From: Anaerolineae bacterium
GTDB taxonomy: Bacteria; Chloroflexota; Anaerolineae; Anaerolineales; Villigracilaceae
Direction of reading: 5' to 3'
Assembly: GCA_003484265.1 (NCBI GenBank)
Contig: DNDO01000014.1
Location: 1-5,512 of the forward strand
Length of the DNA: 5,512 nt
Shown here: positions 1 through 5,512 of the stretch, one piece after another
Numbering within the stretch: the first letter of the stretch is position 1
Layout: every line of letters begins with the position of its first letter
The notes under the pieces: generated by a model
Seen by the model: the letters and a program-made list of their open reading frames with translations, nothing else
Database searches by the model: none
What the model was told of the DNA's origin: nothing
Position numbers and translations under genes: made by a program

Positions 1-488
1 ATTTTTGTAGAAGAAAATTTGGCACCCGGTCGAAGCGAGGAAAGCGGGGTCGATTCCTCCAACGGCATCTTTAGATCAGCGGTCGGGATCAATTCTCCGT
101 GCGGGTCGCGAAGCGGGTGTCCCAACGCCGCCGCGATGCGTCTCTCGAAATCCTCCGAGATGACGTGTTCGAGTCGTTCAGCTTCCTCGTGTACTTCGTC
201 CCATGAATAACCAAGAGTCTGCACGAGCCAAGTTTCCAGCAAGCGGTGATGGCGGATGACCTCGAGCGCGGCGCGCCTGCCGTCTCTGGTGAGGGTAACC
301 CCCTGGTGCTTTTGATACTCGACCAAAGGTGGTTCAGCAGTGGAGAGTTTTTGGATCATGCCTGTCACAGACGGCGCGCTGACGCTCAGTTTCGCCGCCA
401 GCGCGTTCGTGCTGGCGGTTTCACCGTTCTCTGTCAGGTCGTAAATATTTTTCAAGTAATTTTGAATCGAAATTGTTAGTTGTTTCAT
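1..488 (-). CDS. DtxR/MntR-family metal-dependent transcriptional repressor (3' end cut by window)
   Basis: Reading the minus strand from the ATG at 488-486 gives 162 codons, still open at base 1. The N-terminal winged helix (about residues 1-75) has the family's early IYDLTE segment, a recognition helix around SAPSVTGMIQKL (37-48) and the wing end GVTLTRDG. The dimerisation and metal-binding part follows, with RHHRLLE (79-85) and EAERLEHVISEDFERRI (102-118). By alignment with DtxR from memory, the likely metal ligands are H81, E85, H100, E104, E107 and H108. E104 stands where DtxR has Cys102, as in Mn-type MntR. N10 stands where DtxR has Met10 and MntR has Asp8, so metal preference is unclear. 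After residue 140 a Pro-rich linker leads towards what would be the SH3/FeoA-like domain of full-length DtxR proteins, lost at the edge. The start codon overlaps the upstream stop (ATGA, 488-485). The SD is weak, suggesting translational coupling as last known gene of the oxidase-ZIP operon. It probably represses that operon through the palindrome at 3475-3494. Confidence 0.93.
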   Translation of the reverse strand, partial: MKQLTISIQNYLKNIYDLTENGETASTNALAAKLSVSAPSVTGMIQKLSTAEPPLVEYQKHQGVTLTRDGRRAALEVIRHHRLLETWLVQTLGYSWDEVHEEAERLEHVISEDFERRIAAALGHPLRDPHGELIPTADLKMPLEESTPLSSLRPGAKFSSTK

Positions 489-1189
489 GCCTGAACGTTC
501 CATAGCGCGAAAGTTGTGCAGCCAAAGAATGCCATGTAGGCAATGTTGAAGCCTGCGCCCTCTGTCCAGTCACGAATGAATTGCGGGAGAATCCGTTTGA
601 CGATCATCCATGCAATGGTCATCGTTACAGGATTGATCCACGCGACCCATTCGGGGAATGCTGTCACTTGTGTGGCGACCAGCACAGAGAACAGAATGGA
701 TGCGATCACAATCATCACCATCAAGGGCACGTAACCGGCGATCAATACATTTTTATGACGCCCAATCATGTCTGCGATGATCGATTGAGACGACTCCTCG
801 ACATTGTTCAAAGCCTGGATATATTCTCCCAGATAATAGAATGACCCATGCACAAATGCGCCTATGACGGACGCGCTTCCGAACAAGCCGACGGTTGCCA
901 GCACAGCCAATTCATTCGCGCCGCCCAAACCTTGATACACCTGCCAAAAGCCGAGCAGTACCAACGGCGTGGCATAGACACCGACAAGCGCGCCCCAGAT
1001 CATGCGGTTGGGGGAAAGCGCAACCATTTTTTCTGAATCCGAGAGCAACTTTGCATAGGTTCTCAGCTTTGGATACTCATCGAGATTGACCTTGCTTGCA
1101 AGAAGCAGTACATCGCCTACAGCATAGATGAACGCGCCAAGGAAAGCAACCAGGCCTGCAATGCGAAGGGGGCTGTAAAGAACTTCCAT
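485..1189 (-). CDS. Six-helix integral membrane protein of unknown function (resembles DUF6796-type proteins)
   Basis: The product is 234 residues with about six hydrophobic segments, near residues 9-31, 62-85, 94-120, 147-175, 180-200 and 212-231. There is no cleavable signal peptide and no recognised catalytic domain. Polar residues inside or beside helices include D26 (AVGDVLLL), H114 (FVHGSFYYLGE), E122 and the loop motif SPNRM at 59-63. The general pattern, an N-terminal helix ending in GDxLLL, recalls small bacterial membrane proteins annotated as DUF6796. I recognise that only loosely. The ATG at 1189-1187 is preceded by AGGA (1200-1197), which overlaps the stop codon of the ZIP gene, leaving a 9-bp gap. 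The stop codon TGA overlaps the ATG of the DtxR-type gene. Its position between a ZIP permease and a metal-dependent repressor implies a part in metal homeostasis, perhaps as an accessory subunit or a sensor of the transport system. That role is inferred from context alone. Confidence 0.88.
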   Translation of the reverse strand: MEVLYSPLRIAGLVAFLGAFIYAVGDVLLLASKVNLDEYPKLRTYAKLLSDSEKMVALSPNRMIWGALVGVYATPLVLLGFWQVYQGLGGANELAVLATVGLFGSASVIGAFVHGSFYYLGEYIQALNNVEESSQSIIADMIGRHKNVLIAGYVPLMVMIVIASILFSVLVATQVTAFPEWVAWINPVTMTIAWMIVKRILPQFIRDWTEGAGFNIAYMAFFGCTTFALWNVQA

Positions 1190-1198
1190 CTGGATTTC

Positions 1199-2383
1199 CT
1201 ACTTGATCATTAATCCTGTAAACCATAGCACCATCATGCCGGTTAACACTCCGCTGAACACGGTCATCGGCATGGATTCTTTAGCCGTGTCTTTTTGGAT
1301 CAATTTTGCGATTTCATAGATCACCTGGAAGATCGCGCCGGCGCCAATCGCAAGGAAGAGGACAGCAAGGAATGGAGAGGGCGAAAACCCGCCGATCCAT
1401 GCGCCGATGATGGCGGGTCCGCCGCCGATGAGTCCCATCCACGCGAGTTTGCTGATGCCGGGTCTATCGCGGAGAACAGGGGCGATGATGCCGAGTCCCT
1501 CGGTGATGTTTTGGATGATGAAGCCAACGACGAGAAAGGTGCCAAGCGCAACTTCACCAACGTTATACGCCGCGCCAATGGCGAGTCCTTCGCCGAGGTT
1601 GTGGAAGCCGATGCCCACTGCGATGATGAAGGCAATGGACAGTCTTCGATCGACTTCACTGCCGGTGGCTTCTGTCTGTTTCTTTGAGATCGCATCCAAC
1701 AGCATGAAGGTTGCTACCGCGCCGATGCCGATCAAACCGATTCCCTGAAAAGAGGATGGTACTTCGGCGGCAAATTCCAATGCCTCAGCGAGAGTATCCA
1801 AACCTAGGAAGATCAGCAAGCCTGCCGTTGCCGCCATGAGGAAGGTCATCGTGCGGCGACCGAGCTGCCTTAGTGCCGGGAACCAGAAGATTCCAAGGAA
1901 TACGGGGATTACGCCAACATATAGGCCAATGAGTGTGAAGCCCCAGAATGTCGCATTCGACGGTTGAGGGGTTTCGAACGCTACAGGGATCTCTGTTTCA
2001 AAGGGCACGGAGTTACTGGTAAGAATTTTTATTCCATATGCCTCTCCATACGACCAGGCATAATTGACTTGAATGTTTGCGGTTCCGAGTCGGGGAATTG
2101 TTGTACTGGGTGACACCTGGAACGGCATAACAGCGTCATTGATGATCACCGAGGCGATTGTCAATTCTTCAGGTCCCGTATTGCGGACTTGCAACTCGAT
2201 AGAGTTATGCTCGAGGTTATGGCGTTCGATGTCCAGGTTTTCAACGGGTGCGGGTGACTCCAGGTCCAAGCCTCCGCCGGTGGACAGGAAGAGAGCGATC
2301 ACTCCAATCAGGAGGATGATCGGGACAAGAAGCAGGACGAAGGTCCGAAAGGTGAAGCGATTGGTAGTCTGTTGTTGTGTCAT
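1199..2383 (-). CDS. ZIP-family divalent metal transporter with N-terminal extracytoplasmic beta-rich domain
   Basis: The product is 394 residues from the ATG at 2383-2381. An N-terminal membrane anchor (about 14-34) is followed by an outside segment (about 40-140) rich in alternating hydrophobic residues, with IELQVRNTGPEELTI at 62-76; it looks like an Ig-like beta sandwich. Residues 146-394 form an eight-helix ZIP permease. The paired metal-site motifs are HNLGEG (H261, N262, E265) in TM4 and QNITEG (Q291, N292, E295) in TM5, with E357 in TM6. This matches the H-N-x-x-E / Q-N-x-x-E pattern of the GufA-like bacterial ZIP branch. ZIP proteins move Zn, Fe, Mn or similar ions into the cytoplasm; the ion here is unknown. 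The cytoplasmic loop 231-247 is short and has no His cluster. A longer reading from a TTG at 2425 would add 14 residues but overlap the oxidase gene, so the ATG with SD AGAGGT is preferred. It lies 11 bp after the oxidase and 9 bp before the next gene. Confidence 0.94.
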   Translation of the reverse strand: MTQQQTTNRFTFRTFVLLLVPIILLIGVIALFLSTGGGLDLESPAPVENLDIERHNLEHNSIELQVRNTGPEELTIASVIINDAVMPFQVSPSTTIPRLGTANIQVNYAWSYGEAYGIKILTSNSVPFETEIPVAFETPQPSNATFWGFTLIGLYVGVIPVFLGIFWFPALRQLGRRTMTFLMAATAGLLIFLGLDTLAEALEFAAEVPSSFQGIGLIGIGAVATFMLLDAISKKQTEATGSEVDRRLSIAFIIAVGIGFHNLGEGLAIGAAYNVGEVALGTFLVVGFIIQNITEGLGIIAPVLRDRPGISKLAWMGLIGGGPAIIGAWIGGFSPSPFLAVLFLAIGAGAIFQVIYEIAKLIQKDTAKESMPMTVFSGVLTGMMVLWFTGLMIK

Positions 2384-2390
2384 GTTATTT

Positions 2391-2396
2391 ACCTCT
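2391..2396 (-). promoter_or_regulatory. Ribosome binding site of the ZIP gene, fixes its start
   Basis: The minus strand reads AGAGGT followed by seven bases and ATG (2383-2381). This SD begins inside the oxidase stop codon (TAG, 2397-2395), so termination and re-initiation are close together. It argues against the upstream in-frame TTG at 2425. Confidence 0.75.
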
Positions 2397-3450
2397 AAGG
2401 GAGAACCTCGAACATACCCATCCAACCGAGTTCTGCAAACTCGGTTACGTGTGCGTGGAACATATACATGCCTGGATGTTTGTAGCTGAATTCAAGAATG
2501 CCGCGCTGTGCCTGTCCCTGGATGATGGTGTCAGTAAATTCGGTTGGGGTCAGGCTCGTGCCGGTGGGGTAGTGATTGAAAAAAGCCGCATGGATATGGA
2601 AAGAGTTGAGCAGGTCAAACTCAAGGATGTTGACGAGATAGATACGGATCTTTTCGCCGACCCTGAACTGGATCGGGTTATTTTGATAATGGAAAGGGAT
2701 CCCGTTCACCGCATAGAAATCGTTTTCGTCGTCGAAATCAATGTCCAGCCCATGCTGGACCATGACCATTTCATGATCTACAGGCGGACGCCCTTCCTTC
2801 GGATCGATAATAAATGTTCCGTATAACCCTTTAGCTATGTGACGAGCAAGGGGGAAGATGTGACAATGATAAAGATGCAGACCGAACGGTTCTGCGTCGA
2901 ACTCGTAAATGAACGTATCGCCGGGTTCAACGAGTCCGCCGGGACCTGTGCCCGGGACTCCATCCATTTCAGCGGCGTGGACGCCGTGAAAGTGCATAGT
3001 GTGAGGGTGGTTGCTTCCGTTCGTAAAGTGGATGCGGATGCGGTCTCCCTCGGTACAGCGAAGTGTTGGACCTGGGATGCGCCCGTTATACGTCCACGCG
3101 GGGAATTCCAGACCAGGCAGAACTTCAATGGTTTTGTTGATGGCGACGACTTTGTATTCCCTCAACGTTTTACCATTGGGCAGTCTTGAAACCTCGCCAT
3201 AATCGAAATCGGTCAGTATGTCAGAGGGGTTGAAGCCGTTTGCGACATGGTCTACTTCTCCGTTCGTTCCCGGCAGGTCGCCGTGATCGCCTTGTTGCAT
3301 GACGTGAACAGCATGATTGGTTGTATGGTTGGAATGGTCGTGAGATGAAGGCGTTCCCTTGTTGTTATTTAGAAACGCAGATGCGCCGGCTAGTCCCGCC
3401 ACGCCGACCCCTCCAATTTTAAGCACATCCCTGCGAGATAATGATTTCAT
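2395..3450 (-). CDS. Tat-exported two-domain multicopper oxidase
   Basis: The product is 351 residues. A Tat signal (SRRDVLK at 5-11, hydrophobic stretch 12-27, possible cleavage after ASA at 25) exports it folded. A His-rich linker follows (seven His between 37 and 68). Two cupredoxin domains cover about 97-220 and 225-351. Domain 1 has HTMHFHG (150-156), HCH (195-197) and HIAKGLYG (204-211); domain 2 has FHIHA (284-288) and FHAH (331-334). The four HxH/HCH pairs supply eight His for a trinuclear copper cluster. The blue type 1 site (H150, C196, H204) exists only in domain 1, because domain 2 has Ala333 in place of Cys. Axial Met is replaced by Leu209. NirK also has its type 1 site in domain 1, but its catalytic Asp is His153 here, so an O2-reducing oxidase (of a metal ion or another small substrate) is favoured over nitrite reductase. 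ATG 3450-3448 has AAGGAG five bases upstream. It is the first gene of the four-gene operon. Confidence 0.93.
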   Translation of the reverse strand: MKSLSRRDVLKIGGVGVAGLAGASAFLNNNKGTPSSHDHSNHTTNHAVHVMQQGDHGDLPGTNGEVDHVANGFNPSDILTDFDYGEVSRLPNGKTLREYKVVAINKTIEVLPGLEFPAWTYNGRIPGPTLRCTEGDRIRIHFTNGSNHPHTMHFHGVHAAEMDGVPGTGPGGLVEPGDTFIYEFDAEPFGLHLYHCHIFPLARHIAKGLYGTFIIDPKEGRPPVDHEMVMVQHGLDIDFDDENDFYAVNGIPFHYQNNPIQFRVGEKIRIYLVNILEFDLLNSFHIHAAFFNHYPTGTSLTPTEFTDTIIQGQAQRGILEFSYKHPGMYMFHAHVTEFAELGWMGMFEVLP

Positions 3451-3455
3451 AGTTT

Positions 3456-3461
3456 CTCCTT
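3456..3461 (-). promoter_or_regulatory. Ribosome binding site of the multicopper oxidase gene
   Basis: AAGGAG on the minus strand, five bases before the ATG at 3450. It is a near-consensus SD, and no competing upstream in-frame start is better placed. Confidence 0.8.
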
Positions 3462-3474
3462 GCGGCTAAAGAAT

Positions 3475-3494
3475 AATTTAGGTGCGCCTAAATT
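3475..3494. promoter_or_regulatory. DtxR-box-like operator palindrome
   Basis: The plus strand reads AATTTAGGTGCGCCTAAATT. The arms AATTTAGG and CCTAAATT are perfect inverted copies; only one inner base pair of the 20 bp breaks the symmetry. TTAGG/CCTAA half-sites are the known core of operators bound by DtxR, IdeR and related repressors. The site begins within the -10 element of the oxidase promoter and covers the expected start of transcription, so a bound repressor would block RNA polymerase. The operon it controls ends with a DtxR-type gene, the obvious candidate ligand. Binding is inferred from this match and the context. Confidence 0.82.
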
Positions 3495-3521
3495 TTAACA
3501 TGCTGGAATATGCCCTGTCAA
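3492..3521 (-). promoter_or_regulatory. Sigma-70-type promoter of the oxidase-ZIP-membrane protein-DtxR operon
   Basis: On the minus strand, TTGACA (3521-3516, perfect consensus) is followed by an 18-bp spacer and TAAAAT (3497-3492, 5 of 6 matches). Transcription should start near 3485, giving a leader of about 35 nt before the ATG at 3450. The -10 element shares three bases with the DtxR-box palindrome, which then extends across the start site. A near-consensus promoter under an overlapping operator is typical of a gene set kept off by repression and fully on when repression lifts. Confidence 0.78.
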
Positions 3522-3557
3522 GTGGTGTAGATGCGGGAATTTTAATATTTCAAACCA

Positions 3558-3585
3558 TTGCCACTTGGATGGATTGTGTAATAAT
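3558..3585 (+). promoter_or_regulatory. Possible promoter of the ATP-grasp gene pair
   Basis: TTGCCA (3558-3563, 5 of 6) is followed by 16 bp and AATAAT (3580-3585, 5 of 6), with TG at 3577-3578 in the extended -10 position. The predicted start near 3592 falls just before the ATG at 3595, so the message would be almost leaderless from that codon, or have an 18-nt leader to the ATG at 3610. The element lies more than 60 bp from the DtxR-box, so direct repression by that operator is not expected. Confidence 0.4.
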
Positions 3586-3594
3586 AACTGGGGA

Positions 3595-4560
3595 ATGCCA
3601 GTAAAGAACATGCATGTCTGCGTGTTGATCGATGAAGGCTATGATGAATTCGATCCCGGTAATTATTTGAAGGATTACACATGGGAGCGAGTCGTAATTG
3701 ATTCTCCAGTGTTGGAGTCGCTAAGGGCGATATATAAAAGCAAAGAGTTCGATTGTTACCTAAATCTATGCGAGGGTTTTGAGGAGCCGTATTACTCCGG
3801 GCTGGATGTTGTGCGCGCCCTTGAGACGTTGCAGGTTCCATTCACAGGCGCAGACAGCCGATGTTTTAGTCCGACTCGCGAGAAGATGGAGTCGGCGGCA
3901 GAGTCGAATGGTGTGAGATTCGTTCGCGGGGTCAACGTATCAAACGTCAGGGAGGCGGAGGCGTTGACCGCTGGGCTGAAGTATCCTTTGATGGTCAAAC
4001 ATCCAAATAGTTATGGGAGTACAGGGATGACCCGCAATTCAAAGGTCGAGAACACCGAAAAAATGAAACAACAGGTCAGACGGATCAGTAAAAATTATGG
4101 GAGCGCCAGGGTCGAGGAGTTTATTGATGGCAGGGAGTTCACAACTTTCGTGGTTGATAACCCCGATGATTTGAGTGAGCCCTTTGTTTATCCTTCCGCA
4201 GAGTTGACTATGCCAAGCGGGGAGAGCTTCCTTCACTCGCGCGTAAAGTGGCAGGAATATGTTTATTTGAAGAAAGTTAAGGACGATGAGTTGAACTTGC
4301 GTTTGGAGGACTTGGCTCGCAGGATGTTCGTCGGTTTGCATCAGACAGGATATGCGCGCTGTGATTTCCGAATGAGTGGCGATGGCGACGTTGTGATGAT
4401 CGAGATCAACCCGAACAATGGGATCTTGTATAAACCCGAAGACCTTGGACCGGCGGATGTTATGATGGAATACGACCCGGATGGCCACGATGGCTTTCTT
4501 GATCGTCTTTTCAGGTCTGCGTTAATTCGTCACCGAGAAAGAGTTTTTGTGGCGGACTAA
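3595..4560 (+). CDS. ATP-grasp ligase related to D-Ala-D-Ala ligase, first of a tandem pair
   Basis: The product is 321 residues from ATG 3595. An N-terminal Rossmann-like domain (about 6-95) is followed by the ATP-grasp core: MVKHPNSYGSTGM (133-145, Lys135 and Gly-rich loop), VEEFIDGREF (173-182) and ARCDFRM through IEINPNNG (254-276), with E270 and N272 as likely Mg ligands. ATP-grasp enzymes join a carboxylate to an amine through an acyl phosphate. The Ddl N-terminal HGxxGEDG element is replaced by LNLCEGFEEPYYSGLDVV, and the Ddl substrate end (NTxPGMTxxS) is replaced by NPNNGILYKPED. The substrate is therefore probably not D-Ala. No signal peptide is seen, so it is cytoplasmic. The start is uncertain: TTG 3565 has no SD, ATG 3595 has GGGGA directly against it, and ATG 3610 lines up best with the paralogue's first residue. 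It is transcribed divergently from the oxidase operon and lies 17 bp before its paralogue. Confidence 0.9.
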   Translation: MPVKNMHVCVLIDEGYDEFDPGNYLKDYTWERVVIDSPVLESLRAIYKSKEFDCYLNLCEGFEEPYYSGLDVVRALETLQVPFTGADSRCFSPTREKMESAAESNGVRFVRGVNVSNVREAEALTAGLKYPLMVKHPNSYGSTGMTRNSKVENTEKMKQQVRRISKNYGSARVEEFIDGREFTTFVVDNPDDLSEPFVYPSAELTMPSGESFLHSRVKWQEYVYLKKVKDDELNLRLEDLARRMFVGLHQTGYARCDFRMSGDGDVVMIEINPNNGILYKPEDLGPADVMMEYDPDGHDGFLDRLFRSALIRHRERVFVAD

Positions 4561-4566
4561 ATTTTT

Positions 4567-4573
4567 GGAGGTG
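4567..4573 (+). promoter_or_regulatory. Ribosome binding site deciding the GTG start of the second ATP-grasp gene
   Basis: GGAGGTG lies seven bases after the stop of the preceding gene, with six bases between GGAGG and GTG 4578. This strong SD supports GTG as the start, and the first residues (MRICVL) then match the MHVCVL of the upstream paralogue. Confidence 0.8.
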
Positions 4574-4577
4574 AAAC

Positions 4578-5512
4578 GTGCGCATATGTGTGCTATCAGA
4601 TGAAGAACTTGTCGATTTTAATCCCGCTCCTTTTTTGCAGGACTACGAGTGGGAGATGATTACCCTGCAAGCTCCTGTTATTGATAACATCCAATCCATA
4701 GCAAAGCAAAATAGGTTCGATGTATATCTCAATGTTTGTGAAGGGTATGAGTTAGGCGAGGAGGACGAATATACATACCATGGCATTGAAGTTGTTTCTG
4801 CGCTGGAGAAATTGAACCTTCCCTACACCGGCGCGAATCCGCAGTTCTTTGACCCGACGCGTGAAGAGATGCAGGCAGTCGCAGACGCAAACGGGATCGG
4901 ATTTGCCAAGGGCTATCGAGTTGCGTCAAGCGAAGAAGCAGAAGTAATGGTCAAGAATTTACGTTTCCCCATCATGGTGAAGCACCCCAAGAGCTACGGA
5001 AGCACGGGGATGTTCAAAGAATCGCGTGCGGATACGATTGAACAGGTAAAGGCGCAGGTGGAGCGAGTCCGCACCGAGTTTGGTGCTGCCCGCATGGAGG
5101 AGTTTATCGTTGGGAAAGAGTTCAATGTTTTCGTTGTGGATAACCCCGACGATCTTGAGAATCCATTTGTTTACCCGCCTACTGAATTGATCTTTCCAGA
5201 AGGCGAAGAGTTCTGGCACACAGACATCAAATGGGATTATGACGTTGTCTTTGATTTCAAGCGGGTGACCGACGTTCAACTTGTTTCGCGCCTGCAGGAT
5301 ATGGGACGGAAAATGTTCCTTGCCATGAACGGCGTAGGGTATGGGCGCTGCGACATCCGCATGAACGAGAATGGTGAATTGTTTATCCTGGAGATCAATC
5401 CCAACGGCGCGATCATGCTGCTGCCGGAGGAGTACGGTCCAGCTGATTACATGATCTTGTACGACAAGGACGGTTATCGCGGTTTCTTTGACCGCATCTT
5501 TCGGTCTGCGAT
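4578..5512 (+). CDS. ATP-grasp ligase related to D-Ala-D-Ala ligase, second of a tandem pair (3' end cut by window)
   Basis: Reading from GTG 4578 gives 311 complete codons, open at the window end. By comparison with the upstream paralogue only a short C-terminal tail is missing. The ATP-grasp elements are FPIMVKHPKSYGSTGM (130-145, Lys135), MEEFIVGKEF (173-182) and GRCDIRM through LEINPNGA (256-278), with E272 and N274 as likely Mg ligands. Between the FP and the EL of FVYP..EL the two proteins share about 60% identity counted by eye (45 of 75 positions). The N-terminal domain is less alike: this copy has a longer acidic loop at 57-69 (YELGEEDEYTYHG). As in its neighbour, the Ddl signatures HGxxGEDG and NTxPGMTxxS are absent, so the joined substrates are unknown. 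It lies 17 bp after the first gene with its own strong SD, so the pair is almost certainly co-transcribed and may catalyse successive or related ligations. Confidence 0.9.
   Translation, partial: MRICVLSDEELVDFNPAPFLQDYEWEMITLQAPVIDNIQSIAKQNRFDVYLNVCEGYELGEEDEYTYHGIEVVSALEKLNLPYTGANPQFFDPTREEMQAVADANGIGFAKGYRVASSEEAEVMVKNLRFPIMVKHPKSYGSTGMFKESRADTIEQVKAQVERVRTEFGAARMEEFIVGKEFNVFVVDNPDDLENPFVYPPTELIFPEGEEFWHTDIKWDYDVVFDFKRVTDVQLVSRLQDMGRKMFLAMNGVGYGRCDIRMNENGELFILEINPNGAIMLLPEEYGPADYMILYDKDGYRGFFDRIFRSA

Noticed and set aside
1295..1748. Overlapping open frames on both strands within the ZIP gene
   Set aside because: Their low-complexity composition (Ser/Ala-rich, Asp/Glu-rich or Met/Pro-rich) is what frame shadows of a hydrophobic protein look like, and no start signals are present.
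2384..2425. Longer ZIP protein of 408 residues starting at a TTG at 2425
   Set aside because: It would overlap the oxidase gene by about 30 bases from a TTG with no SD, while ATG 2383 has AGAGGT at good spacing.
2377..3202. Plus-strand open frames opposite the oxidase gene (about 2377-2826, 2839-3189 and 3011-3202)
   Set aside because: They have no SD and no recognisable domain, and they mirror the codon pattern of a clear multicopper oxidase on the other strand.
2395..3450. Copper nitrite reductase (NirK)
   Set aside because: The type 1 site location fits, but the catalytic Asp is His and all eight trinuclear-cluster His are present, which points to an oxidase.
3543..3548. TAATAT as a -10 element for the plus-strand unit
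   Set aside because: No acceptable -35 lies 16-18 bp upstream (the bases there read about AAGTGG); the TTGCCA/AATAAT pair is better.
3595..4560. Calling the ATP-grasp genes ddl (D-Ala-D-Ala ligase)
   Set aside because: The ATP-grasp core fits, but the HGxxGEDG and NTxPGMTxxS substrate elements of Ddl are missing in both copies.
4039..5279. Minus-strand open frames opposite the two ATP-grasp genes
   Set aside because: They appear at equivalent places opposite both paralogues, as expected for shadows of a conserved coding sequence, and lack SDs.

Overview
The window holds two divergent transcription units that meet at a promoter region near 3451-3594. Base composition is moderate, SD-type ribosome binding sites are clear at most genes, and one gene uses a GTG start, so this is a bacterium. 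The mixture of gene families (Tat-exported two-domain multicopper oxidase, GufA-like ZIP transporter, DtxR-type regulator, ATP-grasp pair) would fit an environmental lineage such as Chloroflexota. That placement is a guess from family resemblance, not something the sequence proves.

Left unit, minus strand, 3450 down to 1 and beyond. It carries four tightly packed genes: a Tat-exported two-domain multicopper oxidase; a ZIP metal permease with an added N-terminal extracytoplasmic domain; a six-helix membrane protein of unknown function; and a DtxR/MntR-type metal-dependent repressor cut by the window edge. Gaps between the genes are 11 bp, 9 bp and a 4-bp ATGA overlap, so this is almost certainly one operon. 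Its promoter is strong (TTGACA, 18 bp, TAAAAT). It is overlapped by a near-perfect 20-bp palindrome of the DtxR-box type (AATTTAGG, TGCG, CCTAAATT). The simplest reading is a self-regulated metal-homeostasis cassette. The repressor, loaded with Fe, Mn or a similar metal, would shut off the oxidase, the importer, the unknown membrane protein and itself, and metal shortage would release them. An extracytoplasmic metal oxidase next to a ZIP importer suggests oxidation or protection of a metal at the cell surface coupled to uptake. The substrate metal cannot be read from the sequence.

Right unit, plus strand, about 3595 to the window end. Two tandem paralogous ATP-grasp ligases related to D-Ala-D-Ala ligase are separated by 17 bp; the second is truncated by the window. 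They keep the ATP-binding core but lack the hallmark substrate motifs of true Ddl. They probably ligate some other carboxylate and amine pair, perhaps acting in sequence or together. Nothing in the sequence ties them firmly to the metal operon apart from the shared intergenic region.

No RNA genes, insertion sequences, CRISPR arrays or convincing terminators were seen. Nearly every base lies in a gene or in the divergent promoter region.
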